A stretch of DNA of 64,000 nucleotides from Pseudoxanthomonas koreensis_A (GCF_041890415.1 NZ_CP169056.1:2170001-2234000); one strand, 5' to 3'; positions 30,262-41,455 are shown, counted from the stretch's first letter. The notes: generated from the sequence alone by a model not told the origin. Numbers and translations: made by a program.

Positions 30262-31121
30262 GCACGGCCGCGGCCGCACCGCCGCAGATCGGCGAGCAGC
30301 AGCGGCTGACCGCCACCCTGGTGTTGTCCCTGCTGATGCACGCCATCGTGATCCTGGGACTGGGTTTCGTGCTGGAGGACGAGGCGCCGCTGGTGCCGAC
30401 CCTGGACGTGATCTTCAGCCACACCAGCACCCCGCTGTCTCCCGAGCAGGCCGACTTCCTGGCCCAGGCCAACAACCGCGGCGGCGGTGAACACGAGCGC
30501 GCCCAGCGTCCGCGCGACACCCAGGCCGGCACCATCCCGCTGGCCGAACCCGGGCAGGCGGCGCTGCCGGAGTTGCCGCGCCAGGCCAGCGCGCCACCGC
30601 CGCAGACCCGGGTGATGACCAGCCGCAGCGGCGAGGTGCCGGCGCCGGCAGCGGTGCAGGCGCAGCCGGACCTGGGGCCGGTGAGCCCGGTCCGCGCGGC
30701 GCGCGATGCGGAGATGGCGCGGCTGGCGGCCGAGGTGTACCTGCGCTCGGAGCTGTACGCCAAGCGCCCGACCCGCAAGTTCGTCTCCGCCAGCACCCGC
30801 GAATACGCCTACGCCAACTACCTGCGCGCGTGGGTGGACCGCGCCGAGCGGGTCGGCAACCTCAACTATCCGGACGAGGTGCGCCGTCGCCGGCTGGGCG
30901 GCCAGGTGGTGATCAGCGTGGGCGTGCGTCGCGACGGCTCGGTGGAAAGCACGCGCATCCTGCGCTCCAGCGGCACCCCGATGCTGGATGCGGCAACCGA
31001 GCAGATCGTGCGCCTGGCCGAGCCGTTCCCGCCCCTGCCCGACAACGGCGACCAGGTGGACATCCTGCACGTCACCCGCACCTGGGTGTTCGTGCCCGGC
31101 GGGCAACTGCGGACCGAATAA
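30258..31121 (+). CDS. TonB-family protein, candidate TonB3
   Basis: A 287-aa inner-membrane-anchored TonB-like protein. One TM is at about residues 18-40 (LTATLVLSLLMHAIVILGLGFVL), then a Pro/Ala/Gln-rich periplasmic spacer, then a C-terminal TonB domain (LGGQVVISVGVRRDGSVESTRILRSSGTPMLD, IVRLAEPFPPLPD). It lacks the long EP/KP repeats of iron-transport TonB. In P. aeruginosa the gene in this exact place, next to gshB and divergent from pilG, is tonB3, needed for twitching motility; that is the reason for the candidate name. No exbB/exbD genes are adjacent. ATG 30258 overlaps the gshB stop by four bases. Confidence 0.8.
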   Translation: MSTAAAAPPQIGEQQRLTATLVLSLLMHAIVILGLGFVLEDEAPLVPTLDVIFSHTSTPLSPEQADFLAQANNRGGGEHERAQRPRDTQAGTIPLAEPGQAALPELPRQASAPPPQTRVMTSRSGEVPAPAAVQAQPDLGPVSPVRAARDAEMARLAAEVYLRSELYAKRPTRKFVSASTREYAYANYLRAWVDRAERVGNLNYPDEVRRRRLGGQVVISVGVRRDGSVESTRILRSSGTPMLDAATEQIVRLAEPFPPLPDNGDQVDILHVTRTWVFVPGGQLRTE

Positions 31122-31164
31122 CCCCAAGCCCCCGCCAGGAACAGGCAACGATTGGCAGCCTGGC

Positions 31165-32172
31165 TCAGCCGCCCTGCCACTGCCCCAGCGCGGCCAGGCC
31201 GTTGGCGCGGGCACGGGCGTACACCGTTTCCTGTGCCTTGCCGGTGTTGCCGGCGATGTCCTTGGCCCACAGCGCCATGGCGGCCTGCTGCATCGCCCGG
31301 CCATAGGAGAAGCTCAGCGGCCACGGATTGGGGCCGAGCCGGTTGATCGCATCCAGGTGCGCAGTGGCATCCTCGTCGCCCTGCCCGCCGGACAGGAACA
31401 CGATGCCCGGCAGGATCGCCGGCACCGTGCTCTTCAGGCACATCAGGGTGGACTCGGCCACTTCCTGCACGTCGGCCTGTTCTGCGCAATCCTTGCCGGA
31501 CACCACCATCGACGTCTTCAGGATGGTGCCTTCCAGCAGCACGTTCTGCTCGTACAGCGCGCCGAACACCGAACGCAGCACGGCCTCGGTGACCTCGTAG
31601 GCGGTCTCGATGTCGTGGTCGCCATCCATCAGCACTTCCGGCTCCACCATCGGCACCAGGCCCTGCTCCTGGCACAGTGCGGCATAGCGGGCCAGGGCAT
31701 GGGCATTGACGTCGATGCAGGTGCCGGTGGGGATGTCATCGCCGATGTTGATCACCGCGCGCCACTTGGCGAAGCGCGCACCCAGCCGGTAGTACTCCTG
31801 CAGCCGCGCGCGCAGGCCGTCCAGGCCCTCGGTGACCAGTTCGCCGGGGAAGCCGGCCAGCGGCACCGTACCCGAATCCACCTTGATTCCCGGGATCATG
31901 CCGTGCTCGGCCATGTACCGGGCGAACGGCACGCCATCGCGGGTGGACTGGCGCAGCGTCTCGTCGTACAGGATCGCGCCGGAAATGTGCTCGGACAGTT
32001 TCGGCGTGGTCAGCAGCAGCTCGCGGTAGACGCGGCGGTGCTCCTCGCTGTTGTCGATGCCCACTGCGGCAAAGCGCTTGCCGATGGTGGCGGTCGACTC
32101 GTCGACCGCAATGATGCCCTTGCCCGGCGCGACCATGGCCAGGGCGGTTTCGGCAAGCTGCTCGATGCTCAT
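31165..32172 (-). CDS. Class I fructose-bisphosphate aldolase
   Basis: A 335-aa eukaryote-like (class I) aldolase that cleaves fructose-1,6-bisphosphate through a lysine Schiff base. Evidence: GIIAVDESTATIGKRF near the start, RLGARFAKWRAV, PMVEPEVLMDGDHDIETAYEV, the Schiff-base segment LEGTILKTSMVV, and FLSGGQGDEDATAHLDAIN with PWPLSFSYGRAMQQAAM. Length fits the bacterial class I enzymes (about 335-345 aa). ATG 32172 begins MSIEQLAETALAMVAPGKG. It follows pyk on the same strand after 264 bases that contain the pyk terminator, so it probably has its own promoter. It converges with the tonB-like gene 43 bases away. Confidence 0.94.
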   Translation of the reverse strand: MSIEQLAETALAMVAPGKGIIAVDESTATIGKRFAAVGIDNSEEHRRVYRELLLTTPKLSEHISGAILYDETLRQSTRDGVPFARYMAEHGMIPGIKVDSGTVPLAGFPGELVTEGLDGLRARLQEYYRLGARFAKWRAVINIGDDIPTGTCIDVNAHALARYAALCQEQGLVPMVEPEVLMDGDHDIETAYEVTEAVLRSVFGALYEQNVLLEGTILKTSMVVSGKDCAEQADVQEVAESTLMCLKSTVPAILPGIVFLSGGQGDEDATAHLDAINRLGPNPWPLSFSYGRAMQQAAMALWAKDIAGNTGKAQETVYARARANGLAALGQWQGG

Positions 32173-32324
32173 GGGGATACCTGCGCACGACGTGGGAGGG
32201 GCCGCAGAGTATAGCCGCCGGGCCGCGACGGCCCGGCATGCACCACCCCGCCGCGATGCGGCCGCAGGCGCGGAAAACCGCCGCCACGGCGGCACGTCCC
32301 GCACGGCCGGTCCTGCCTGTGCGC

Positions 32325-32359
32325 TGCAGGATGGGATGGCCGGCAAGCCGGCGCCTGCA
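32325..32359. repeat. Degenerate REP-like palindrome
   Basis: TGCAGG (32325-32330) pairs with CCTGCA (32354-32359), enclosing GCCGGC-AA-GCCGGC (32339-32352). On the minus strand the right half reads like a diverged form of the GTAG-type REP elements at 45547-45782 (GCCGGCTTGCCGGC core). It lies between the pyk terminator and the aldolase gene. Confidence 0.45.
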
Positions 32360-32383
32360 CGGCAGCACGACGCGCCGGAAACG

Positions 32384-32409
32384 ACACGGGCGCCTTGCGG
32401 CGCCCGTGT
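32384..32409 (-). terminator. Terminator hairpin after pyk
   Basis: A perfect 11-base stem (ACACGGGCGCC with GGCGCCCGTGT) and TTGC loop, 28 bases past the pyk stop. On the minus strand only a short T-run follows, so termination may be bidirectional or moderate in strength. Confidence 0.65.
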
Positions 32410-32436
32410 GCGTTCAAGCCTGGCCCGGCGCAGTGT

Positions 32437-33900
32437 TTACAGGTCGCCCAGGCCGCTGGCGCGGCCGTCGCCACCCACTTCCAGCAGGCGCAGGGTGTTG
32501 GTGGCGCCGTGGGTTTCCATGTGCTCGCCGCTGGTGAACACCACCCGGTCACCGGGCGCCAGCATGCCGGCATCCACCAGCAGGCGGATGCTGCCGCGCG
32601 CGGCCTCGCGCGGGGTCAGGCCGCGGCTGTCGAAGCCGATCGGGAACACATCGCGCATCATCGCCATGCGACGGCGCGCGCCGTCGTGGCGGGTGATCGC
32701 GTAGATCGGCGCACTGGCCCGGAACCGGGACAGGTAGCGCGCAGTGCCGCCGGACTCGGTCATGGCCACGATCGCGCGCACGCCGATGTGCTCGGACAGG
32801 AACATGGTGGCCATGGCGATGGCCTGGTCGGCGCGCTCCAGGTTGCCCTGGGCCTTGCCGAAGTCGGCCAGGGTCTGGAACTGGCGCTCGGCCCCCAGGC
32901 AGATGCGAGCCATCGCCTCGACCGCGCGCACCGGGTAGGCGCCCGCGGCGGTCTCGGCCGACAGCATCACCGCATCGGTGCCGTCGATCACCGCGTTGGC
33001 CACGTCCAGCACCTCGGCGCGGGTGGGCATCGGGCTTTCCACCATCGACTGCAGCATCTGGGTGGCGGTGATCACCACCTTGTTCTGCGCCAGCGACTCC
33101 TTGATGATCTTCTTCTGCAGGCCCGGCAGCTCGGCATCGCCGATCTCCACGCCCAGGTCGCCGCGGGCGACCATCACCACGTCCGAAGCCTCGACGATCT
33201 CGGTCAGGTTCTCGATGGCCTCGGTGCGCTCGATCTTGGACACCAGTGCCGCGTCGCAGCCATGCGCGCGGGTGATGGCACGGGCGTCATTCATGTCCTG
33301 CGCGTTGCGGCAGAAGGACACGGCGATGAAGTCCACGCCGATCTTGGCGGCGATGCCGATCAGTTCCTTGTCGTGGTCGGTCAGCGCGCCCAGCGACAGG
33401 CCGCCGCCCAGCTTGTTCAAGCCCTTGCGGTCGGACAGCACGCCATCATTGAGCACGGTGTTGACGATGCGCTCGCCCTGCACCTCCACCACCTTCAGCT
33501 GCATCAGGCCGTCGTCCAGCAGCAGCACGTCGCCGGCGCTCAGGTCGCCAGGCAGCCCCAGGTAGCTGACCCCGACCTGGGTGGCATCACCGGGCGGGAC
33601 ATCGGCGGCGGCGACCAGGTCGAAGCGATCGCCGGCCTTCAGCGTCACCTTGCCCTGGGCGAAGCGCTCGATGCGGATCTTCGGGCCCGGCAGGTCGGCC
33701 AGGATGCCGACCTCGACACCGGCCTGCTGCGCGGCCGCGCGCACTTCGCTGGCCCGCTTGGCGTGGCCGGCCGGGTCGCCGTGGGAGAAATTGAGGCGGA
33801 CCACGTTCACGCCGGCGCGGAACAACGCCTCCAGCACGCCCGGCGGATCGGTGGCCGGTCCCAGGGTGGCAAGGATCTTGGTGCGACGGCGAGTGGTCAT
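32437..33900 (-). CDS. pyk: Pyruvate kinase
   Basis: A 487-aa pyruvate kinase, the last step of glycolysis. Landmarks: RRRTKILATLGPATDPP at the N-terminus, VRLNFSHG, ADLPGPKIRI, the B-domain (about 70-160), VSFCRNAQDM, the catalytic lysine in VSKIERTEAIEN, MVARGDLGVEI, TATQMLQSM, VIDGTDAVMLSAETAAG and a C-terminal domain with TESGGTARYLSRFR. ATG 33900 has an AGGAG site 7 bases upstream. The terminator hairpin downstream separates it from the aldolase gene. Divergent tal upstream makes this a carbon-metabolism neighbourhood. Confidence 0.95.
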   Translation of the reverse strand: MTTRRRTKILATLGPATDPPGVLEALFRAGVNVVRLNFSHGDPAGHAKRASEVRAAAQQAGVEVGILADLPGPKIRIERFAQGKVTLKAGDRFDLVAAADVPPGDATQVGVSYLGLPGDLSAGDVLLLDDGLMQLKVVEVQGERIVNTVLNDGVLSDRKGLNKLGGGLSLGALTDHDKELIGIAAKIGVDFIAVSFCRNAQDMNDARAITRAHGCDAALVSKIERTEAIENLTEIVEASDVVMVARGDLGVEIGDAELPGLQKKIIKESLAQNKVVITATQMLQSMVESPMPTRAEVLDVANAVIDGTDAVMLSAETAAGAYPVRAVEAMARICLGAERQFQTLADFGKAQGNLERADQAIAMATMFLSEHIGVRAIVAMTESGGTARYLSRFRASAPIYAITRHDGARRRMAMMRDVFPIGFDSRGLTPREAARGSIRLLVDAGMLAPGDRVVFTSGEHMETHGATNTLRLLEVGGDGRASGLGDL

Positions 33901-34164
33901 GAGGGCTCCTGAAAGGCAGGGAAAACTACCACATCGCCTCGCGCGGCGGCAGCGTCCCCGTTGCCGCGACGCGCGCGCGGACGGCGCCGGCACCCTTGCA
34001 TGGCGCCATCGGTGCCCCCATACCTGTTGCCACAGGACACGATCGTGCGCCAGCGGATGGTTGCAGATACAACAGACCGCAGGGCTGGCGCCGCCTCCAC
34101 CACCGGGCCCGCAAGGGCTTAGGATGGATAGCTGTCTCCCACGCATTCCAGAGCCCAGATTCCG

Positions 34165-35145
34165 ATGACCGACACCACCACCACCTCTCCCTCCCGGCTC
34201 GCGCAACTTCGCGAGCTGTCCGTGATCGTCGCCGACACCGGCGATTTCGAGGCCATCAAGCGCCTCAAGCCGATCGACTGCACCACCAACCCCACCCTGG
34301 TGAAGAAGGCGCTGGTGCTGCCGGTGTACGCCGACCTGATCGACCGCGAGCTGGGCTGGGCACGCGCCCAGGGCAAGCCGGCAAGCGACAAGGCGCTGGT
34401 GGACGAGGTTGCAGACCGCCTCACCGTGGGCGTGGGCGCGATGCTCAGCACCCTGGTGCCCGGCCGCGTCTCCACCGAGGTCGATGCCGACCTGGCCCAT
34501 GACACCGCCGCCACCGTGGCCAAGGCGCGCAAGTTCGTGGCCATGTACGCCGAGCGCGGGGTGCCGCGCGACCGCATCCTGATCAAGGTCGCCGCGACCT
34601 GGGAGGGCGTGGAGGCCGCGCGCCAGCTGCAGGCCGAGGGCATCGACTGCAACCTGACCCTGATCTTCAACCCGACCCAGGCGCTGGCCTGCGCCGAGGC
34701 CGGCGCGTTCCTGATCTCGCCGTTCGTGGGCCGCATCCTGGATTGGTACAAGGCGCGCGGCCAGGTGCCGGCGACCATCGACGAGGATCCGGGCGTGAAG
34801 TTCGTGCGCGGGGTGTACCGCGAATTCAAGCGCCGCGGCCACGACACGGTGGTGATGGGCGCCTCGTTCCGCTCGGCCGACCAGGTCCTGGCGCTGGCAG
34901 GCTGCGACCGCCTGACCATCTCGCCCGAGCTGCTGGAGGAACTGGAAGGCTCCACCGGCACGGTGCAGCGGAAGCTGGAGCCGGTTGCACGCGAGGACGC
35001 GGCCGCCGCGCCGGTCAACGCCACCAGCTTTGCCGCCGACCTGGCCGCCGATGCGATGGCCAACGACAAGCTTGCCGAGGGCATCGCCACCTTCGCCAAG
35101 GACCTGGACGCGCTGCGCGCCGATATCGCCAAGCGCCTGGCATAA
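34165..35145 (+). CDS. tal: Transaldolase (TalB type)
   Basis: A 326-aa transaldolase of the pentose phosphate pathway; E. coli TalB is 317 aa. Landmarks: LSVIVADTGDFEAIKRLKPIDCTTNPTLV, the Schiff-base lysine K141 in RILIKVAATWEG, CNLTLIFNPTQALACAEAG, ISPFVGRILDWYK, and MGASFRSADQVLALAGCDRLTISP. ATG 34165 begins MTDTTTTSPSRLAQL. A TAGGAT hexamer at 34120-34125 is a possible -10 without a visible -35. The divergent 263-base gap to pyk presumably holds both promoters; no regulator site is recognised. Confidence 0.95.
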   Translation: MTDTTTTSPSRLAQLRELSVIVADTGDFEAIKRLKPIDCTTNPTLVKKALVLPVYADLIDRELGWARAQGKPASDKALVDEVADRLTVGVGAMLSTLVPGRVSTEVDADLAHDTAATVAKARKFVAMYAERGVPRDRILIKVAATWEGVEAARQLQAEGIDCNLTLIFNPTQALACAEAGAFLISPFVGRILDWYKARGQVPATIDEDPGVKFVRGVYREFKRRGHDTVVMGASFRSADQVLALAGCDRLTISPELLEELEGSTGTVQRKLEPVAREDAAAAPVNATSFAADLAADAMANDKLAEGIATFAKDLDALRADIAKRLA

Positions 35146-35263
35146 GCCCGGGCCACCGGCGGGACCGGGCTGGCCGCGCATGCGCGTGCCGGCCCGCCTC
35201 CACGCCGGGCCGGACGCGGCCGGTGACGCAGGCCACCCGTGGCGCTCGGCCGAAGACTGCGCT

Positions 35264-35917
<654 letters not shown>

Positions 35918-35928
35918 GGGTTCCTCCT

Positions 35929-36189
35929 TCAGGCAGGCAACAGGCCGGGGACGCCATCGGGCGCCGGGTCCGCAGGCGGCTCGCGCAGGCCGGCGGCCTG
36001 CAGCGCGGCATCGGCCTGCGGCTCCCAGGCGTCGGGCACGCAGACCCGCAGCACTCCGAACAACGGCAGCTCGCCAGCACCGCCCAGCAGGCTTTCGCCG
36101 AACACGAAGGCGGGGATGCCGGCATCTTCCAGCGCATGCTTGGCCAGGTGCGCGTCGATCAGGTTCTGGGCGCGGTAGACGAGTTGCAC
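35929..36189 (-). CDS. DUF2007-type small protein
   Basis: An 86-aa protein that begins at GTG 36189 with VQLVYRAQNLIDAHLAKHALEDAGIPAFVFG, the pattern of DUF2007 'putative signal-transducing' proteins, which fold like a ferredoxin-type beta/alpha unit. Its later strand reads FGVLRVCVPDAWEPQADAAL. The function is unknown. It lies just upstream of msrA in the same transcript. No membrane segment or signal peptide is seen. The start is inferred because homology begins exactly at the GTG. Confidence 0.75.
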   Translation of the reverse strand: MQLVYRAQNLIDAHLAKHALEDAGIPAFVFGESLLGGAGELPLFGVLRVCVPDAWEPQADAALQAAGLREPPADPAPDGVPGLLPA

Positions 36190-36277
36190 GGCAGGATGGC
36201 TCCGACGATGGCACCGTCCAGCATACGCCGCCACCGCGCGCGGACACAGTGAACCGGCCACCGCCGACGGCCTCGGC

Positions 36278-36283
36278 TAGACT
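36278..36283 (+). promoter_or_regulatory. -10-like element of glnS
   Basis: TAGACT, 30 bases before the glnS ATG. No matching -35 at normal spacing (nearest candidate TGAACC is 22 bases upstream). Confidence 0.35.
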
Positions 36284-36313
36284 GTGGGATTGCCCCCGCT
36301 CCCTGCCCGCCCC

Positions 36314-38077
<1,764 letters not shown>

Positions 38078-38087
38078 GCACCACGCC

Positions 38088-38648
38088 ATGCTGCGCAGCG
38101 AGATCCACCTCACCTTGCCGGCCTGGATCCACGAGGCGTTCGATCCGGATGCCGTGTTCGCCAGCGACCAGGACAAGGTGGCGCTGGCGATCGAGCTGTC
38201 GCGGCGCAACCTGCAGGAGCGCAGCGGCGGGCCGTTCGGTGCGGTGCTGTTCGGCCCCGACCACCGGGTGCTGGCCGCAGCCGTGAACCGCGTGGTGCCG
38301 CACGCCACCTCGCTGGCGCATGCGGAAAACATGGCCTACATGCTCGCCCAGCAGCGCCTGCATACGCCGCGGCTCAATGACGTGGTCTCGCCCGTGGTCC
38401 TGGCCGCCTCCTCGCAGCCGTGCTGCCAGTGCTACGGCGCCACCATCTGGGCCGGCATCGACCGGCTGCTGATCGGCGCGCGCAGCGAGGACGTGGTGGA
38501 ACTGACCGAGTTCGACGAAGGCCCGCTGCCGGCCGACTGGATCGGCGAGCTGGAGCGCCGCGGCATCACGGTGCATCGCGACATCCTGCGCGAGCAGGCG
38601 CGCGCGGTGCTGCGCCGCTATGGCGAGGCCGGCGGCGAGCGTTACTGA
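38088..38648 (+). CDS. Nucleoside/nucleobase deaminase family protein
   Basis: A 186-aa CMP/dCMP-deaminase-fold protein, probably a zinc hydrolase acting on a purine or pyrimidine base. The zinc ligands and catalytic Glu are HAE at 78-80 and PCCQC at 111-115 (PCxxC). GGPFGAVLF before them is the substrate-loop pattern of guanine deaminase and TadA-like proteins. Overall layout is closer to the guanine-deaminase/nucleoside-deaminase branch than to TadA, but the substrate cannot be assigned. ATG 38088 lies 10 bases after glnS, so co-transcription is likely. rlmM follows after 55 bases. Confidence 0.75.
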   Translation: MLRSEIHLTLPAWIHEAFDPDAVFASDQDKVALAIELSRRNLQERSGGPFGAVLFGPDHRVLAAAVNRVVPHATSLAHAENMAYMLAQQRLHTPRLNDVVSPVVLAASSQPCCQCYGATIWAGIDRLLIGARSEDVVELTEFDEGPLPADWIGELERRGITVHRDILREQARAVLRRYGEAGGERY

Positions 38649-38703
38649 TGGCGCCTGCCCGCATGCACGTCGGCCATCCGCCGCACATCGCGCCGGGGCC
38701 GCG

Positions 38704-39759
38704 GTGAACGGCCTGCTCGGCTACTGCCGCCAGGGCTTCGAGCCGGAGCTTGCGGCCGAACTGGGCGAGCGCGCCGCCGCTGCCGGGATCGCCGGCTATG
38801 CCCGCGCCAGCCGCGACGACGGCCACGCCCTGTTCGTCACCGCCGACGCCGACGATGCACGGGCGCTGTGCCGGGCGTTGCCGCTGCGCGGGCTGGTCTT
38901 TGCCCGGCAGAAACTGCGCCTGCTGGCCGAGCTGCGCGGCCTGGACCCGAAAGACCGGATCACCCCGCTGCTGGCGGCACTGCCGGCCGGGCTGCGGTTC
39001 GGCGACGTGTGGGTGGAGCATCCGGACTCCGATGCCGGCAAGCCGCTGTCGGCGCTGGCGCGCAGCTTCGGCAACGCGCTGCGTCCGGCGCTGCGCAAGG
39101 CCGACCTGCTGGCCGCGAAGGAAGACCCGCGGCTGCCGCGCCTGCACGTGTGCTTCCTCGCCGGCGACCACGCCCTGCTCGCCTGCGCCGATCCACGCGA
39201 CAGCGCGCCATGGCCGCAGGGCATCCCGCGCCTGAAGCTGCTGCCCGAGGCGCCGTCGCGCTCGGCGCTGAAGCTGGAGGAAGCGTTCCTGGTCCTGCTC
39301 GACGCCGACGAGCGCGAGCGCCTGCTGCGCCCGGGCATGACCGCCGCCGACCTGGGCGCCGCACCCGGCGGCTGGACCTGGGTGCTGACCCGCCACCACC
39401 TGCGCGTGACTTCGGTGGACAACGGCCCCCTGCGCCCGCACGTGCTCGACACCGGCCTGGTCGAGCACCTGCGCGCCGACGGCTTCCACTGGCAGCCGCA
39501 GCGCGCGCTGGACTGGATGGTGTGCGACATGGTCGAGCAACCCATCCGGGTTGCCGCGCGCATGGCGCAGTGGTTCGCGCAGGGCTGGTGCCGGCACGCG
39601 GTGTTCAACCTCAAACTGCCGATGAAGAAGCGCTGGCAGGAAACCCGCCTGTGCCTGGACCTGCTCGCCGACCAGGCCGGGCGCCCGCTCACGATCCGCG
39701 CGCGCCAGCTCTACCACGACCGCGAGGAGATCACCGTCTTCGCAACCTCCGCGCCGTAG
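38704..39759 (+). CDS. rlmM: 23S rRNA C2498 2'-O-ribose methyltransferase RlmM
   Basis: A 351-aa enzyme (E. coli RlmM is 366 aa) that methylates C2498 in the peptidyl-transferase region of 23S rRNA. An N-terminal THUMP-like region (LLGYCRQGFEPELAAEL to about residue 160) precedes a Rossmann methyltransferase domain with SAM motif MTAADLGAAPGGWTWVL, then DWMVCDMVEQP and FNLKLPMKKRW, the K-D-K-E style catalytic set. No ATG fits; GTG 38704 begins exactly at homology (VNGLLGYCRQGFEPE). Confidence 0.92.
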   Translation: MNGLLGYCRQGFEPELAAELGERAAAAGIAGYARASRDDGHALFVTADADDARALCRALPLRGLVFARQKLRLLAELRGLDPKDRITPLLAALPAGLRFGDVWVEHPDSDAGKPLSALARSFGNALRPALRKADLLAAKEDPRLPRLHVCFLAGDHALLACADPRDSAPWPQGIPRLKLLPEAPSRSALKLEEAFLVLLDADERERLLRPGMTAADLGAAPGGWTWVLTRHHLRVTSVDNGPLRPHVLDTGLVEHLRADGFHWQPQRALDWMVCDMVEQPIRVAARMAQWFAQGWCRHAVFNLKLPMKKRWQETRLCLDLLADQAGRPLTIRARQLYHDREEITVFATSAP

Positions 39760-39854
39760 CGCAGGGCCAGGCCCGCAACTGCCGCCCATTCCATGCCCGG
39801 CACGCGCTGTGGCAAGGTGGCGTACTTGGGCCACGCATCATCCTGGGAGGGAAC

Positions 39855-40991
39855 ATGCAGCTTCACGGAATCACCCGTCGCCATCTGCTGGTGGCAATGG
39901 CCGGGGTCGGGCTGGGCGCCGCACTGCCCGCGACCGCCGCATCCACGCGTGTGCAGACACCGGCGCCGCGGCGCAAGGATTCGGTGGGCGTGGCCCTGAT
40001 CGGCCTGGGCTACTACGCCGGCCACCTGCTCGCCCCTGCCCTGCAGCTGACCCGCAACTGCCACCTGGCCGGCATCGTCACCGGCTCGCCGGAGAAGATT
40101 CCGGTGTGGCAGCAGAAGTACGGCATCGCCGACCGCAACGTCTACAGCTACGACGACCTGGACCGGATCGCCGACAACCCCGACATCCAGGCGGTCTACA
40201 TCGTCACCCCCAACCACCTGCACCTGCCGCTGACCCGGCGCGCGGCCGCGGCCGGCAAGCACGTGTGGTGCGAGAAGCCGATGGCGATGAACGCAGCCGA
40301 AGGCGAGGCCATGATCGAGGCCTGCCGCGGCAACAAGGTGCAGCTCACCATCGGCTACCGGATGCAGCACGAGGCCAACACCCGCCGGCTGATGGCGATG
40401 GCCCGCGAGCTGCCTTACGGCCGGATCCTCAAGGTCCGCGCCGACGCCGGCTTCCACGCCTATGACGATGTCGACCCGGCCAACAAGCCGTGGCGCCTGG
40501 TCGCAAAGTACGGCGGTGGCGCGATGTACGACATGGGCGTGTACTCGCTCAACGCCGCCCGTTACGTCACCGGGCAGGAACCGGTGGCGGTGAGCGCGCG
40601 CCACGAGATCCAGCGCCCGCACCTGTTCGACGGGGTGGACGAGACCACGTACTTCACCCTGGAATTCGCCGATGGCCTGGTCGCCGAGTGTTCCACCAGC
40701 TTCGGCCGCAACATGAACCTGCTGCACGTCGATTGCGAGCGCGGCTGGTATGAGCTGGATCCATTCCAGGGCTACGACGGCATCACCGGCCGCACCAGCG
40801 ATGGCCAGGTGTTCCCGAACACCGGCGTGTTGCCCTACCAGCAGGCCACCCAGATGGACAACGATGCACTGGCCATCCTCGAGGGCACCGCGCCGGTGGC
40901 GCCGGGCGAGGAAGGCCTGCGCGACCTGCGCGTGCTCGACGCGGCGTTCGCGTCCGCGCGCGAGGGCGGACGCCGCATCGTGCTGGCCTGA
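39855..40991 (+). CDS. Tat-exported Gfo/Idh/MocA-family oxidoreductase
   Basis: A 378-aa NAD(P)-dependent dehydrogenase of the glucose-fructose-oxidoreductase type. The N-terminus is a Tat signal (ITRRHLLVAMAGVGLGAALPATAA, residues 5-29), indicating export as a folded, cofactor-loaded protein to the periplasm, as in Zymomonas GFOR. The Rossmann part has ALIGLGYYAGHLLAPAL and the family's EKP motif (HVWCEKPMAMNAAEGEAMI). The C-terminal domain has GGGAMYDMGVYSLNAARYVTG. The sugar substrate is unknown; no transporter or sugar gene is adjacent. ATG 39855 follows a strong GGGAGGGAAC ribosome site. Confidence 0.85.
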   Translation: MQLHGITRRHLLVAMAGVGLGAALPATAASTRVQTPAPRRKDSVGVALIGLGYYAGHLLAPALQLTRNCHLAGIVTGSPEKIPVWQQKYGIADRNVYSYDDLDRIADNPDIQAVYIVTPNHLHLPLTRRAAAAGKHVWCEKPMAMNAAEGEAMIEACRGNKVQLTIGYRMQHEANTRRLMAMARELPYGRILKVRADAGFHAYDDVDPANKPWRLVAKYGGGAMYDMGVYSLNAARYVTGQEPVAVSARHEIQRPHLFDGVDETTYFTLEFADGLVAECSTSFGRNMNLLHVDCERGWYELDPFQGYDGITGRTSDGQVFPNTGVLPYQQATQMDNDALAILEGTAPVAPGEEGLRDLRVLDAAFASAREGGRRIVLA

Positions 40992-41074
40992 AACGCGGCG
41001 CGACGAAGGCGCGTTTACCGCCGCTTCACCGCGGCGCGCCTAGGGTCTGCGGCATCGTCGCCTGGGCCACCGCC

Positions 41075-41455
41075 ATGGATCGCCGCCTTCGCCCCGCTTT
41101 CCTGATGATCGCCGGCCTGCCGCTCGCCCTGGGCAGTGCCGGCGTGCTGGCCCAGGCCGTTCCGCTGCCGCTGCCGCCGGACACGACGCCGTCGCGGGCG
41201 CCGATCCAGCGCCAGAGCGGCATGCTGGTGATCGACGGCGCGCACGACGAGCGCACCATCATCAGGTCGTTCGAACCGGACAGCGTGGTCGGCCACTACC
41301 GGATCGACTTCGAGGTGCTGGACGTGGACGGCGATGGCCTCATCGACCGCAACGAAGCGGCAGCCAATCCGACCCTGGCCGCCGAGTTCCGCGCGGTGGA
41401 CGCCAATGCCGACGGCCGCCTGGACCGGGACGAACTGGCCGGCTGGATGCGCTGA
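41075..41455 (+). CDS. Secreted EF-hand protein
   Basis: A 126-aa predicted exported protein. Residues 1-27 form a signal peptide (AFLMIAGLPLALGSAGVLAQA). Two calcium-binding EF-hand loops follow near the C-terminus: DVDGDGLIDRNE and DANADGRLDRDE, each with Asp/Asn at loop positions 1, 3 and 5 and Glu at 12. A strand-rich stretch (SGMLVIDGAHDERTIIRSF) lies between. Small EF-hand proteins of this kind are common in Xanthomonadaceae; the role is unknown, possibly envelope calcium sensing or buffering. A TAGGGT hexamer about 28 bases before ATG 41075 may be its -10. Confidence 0.8.
   Translation: MDRRLRPAFLMIAGLPLALGSAGVLAQAVPLPLPPDTTPSRAPIQRQSGMLVIDGAHDERTIIRSFEPDSVVGHYRIDFEVLDVDGDGLIDRNEAAANPTLAAEFRAVDANADGRLDRDELAGWMR

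Noticed and set aside
35146..35263. Terminator between tal and msrA
   Set aside because: Several GC-rich inverted stretches exist, but none with a clean stem followed by a T-run on either strand.
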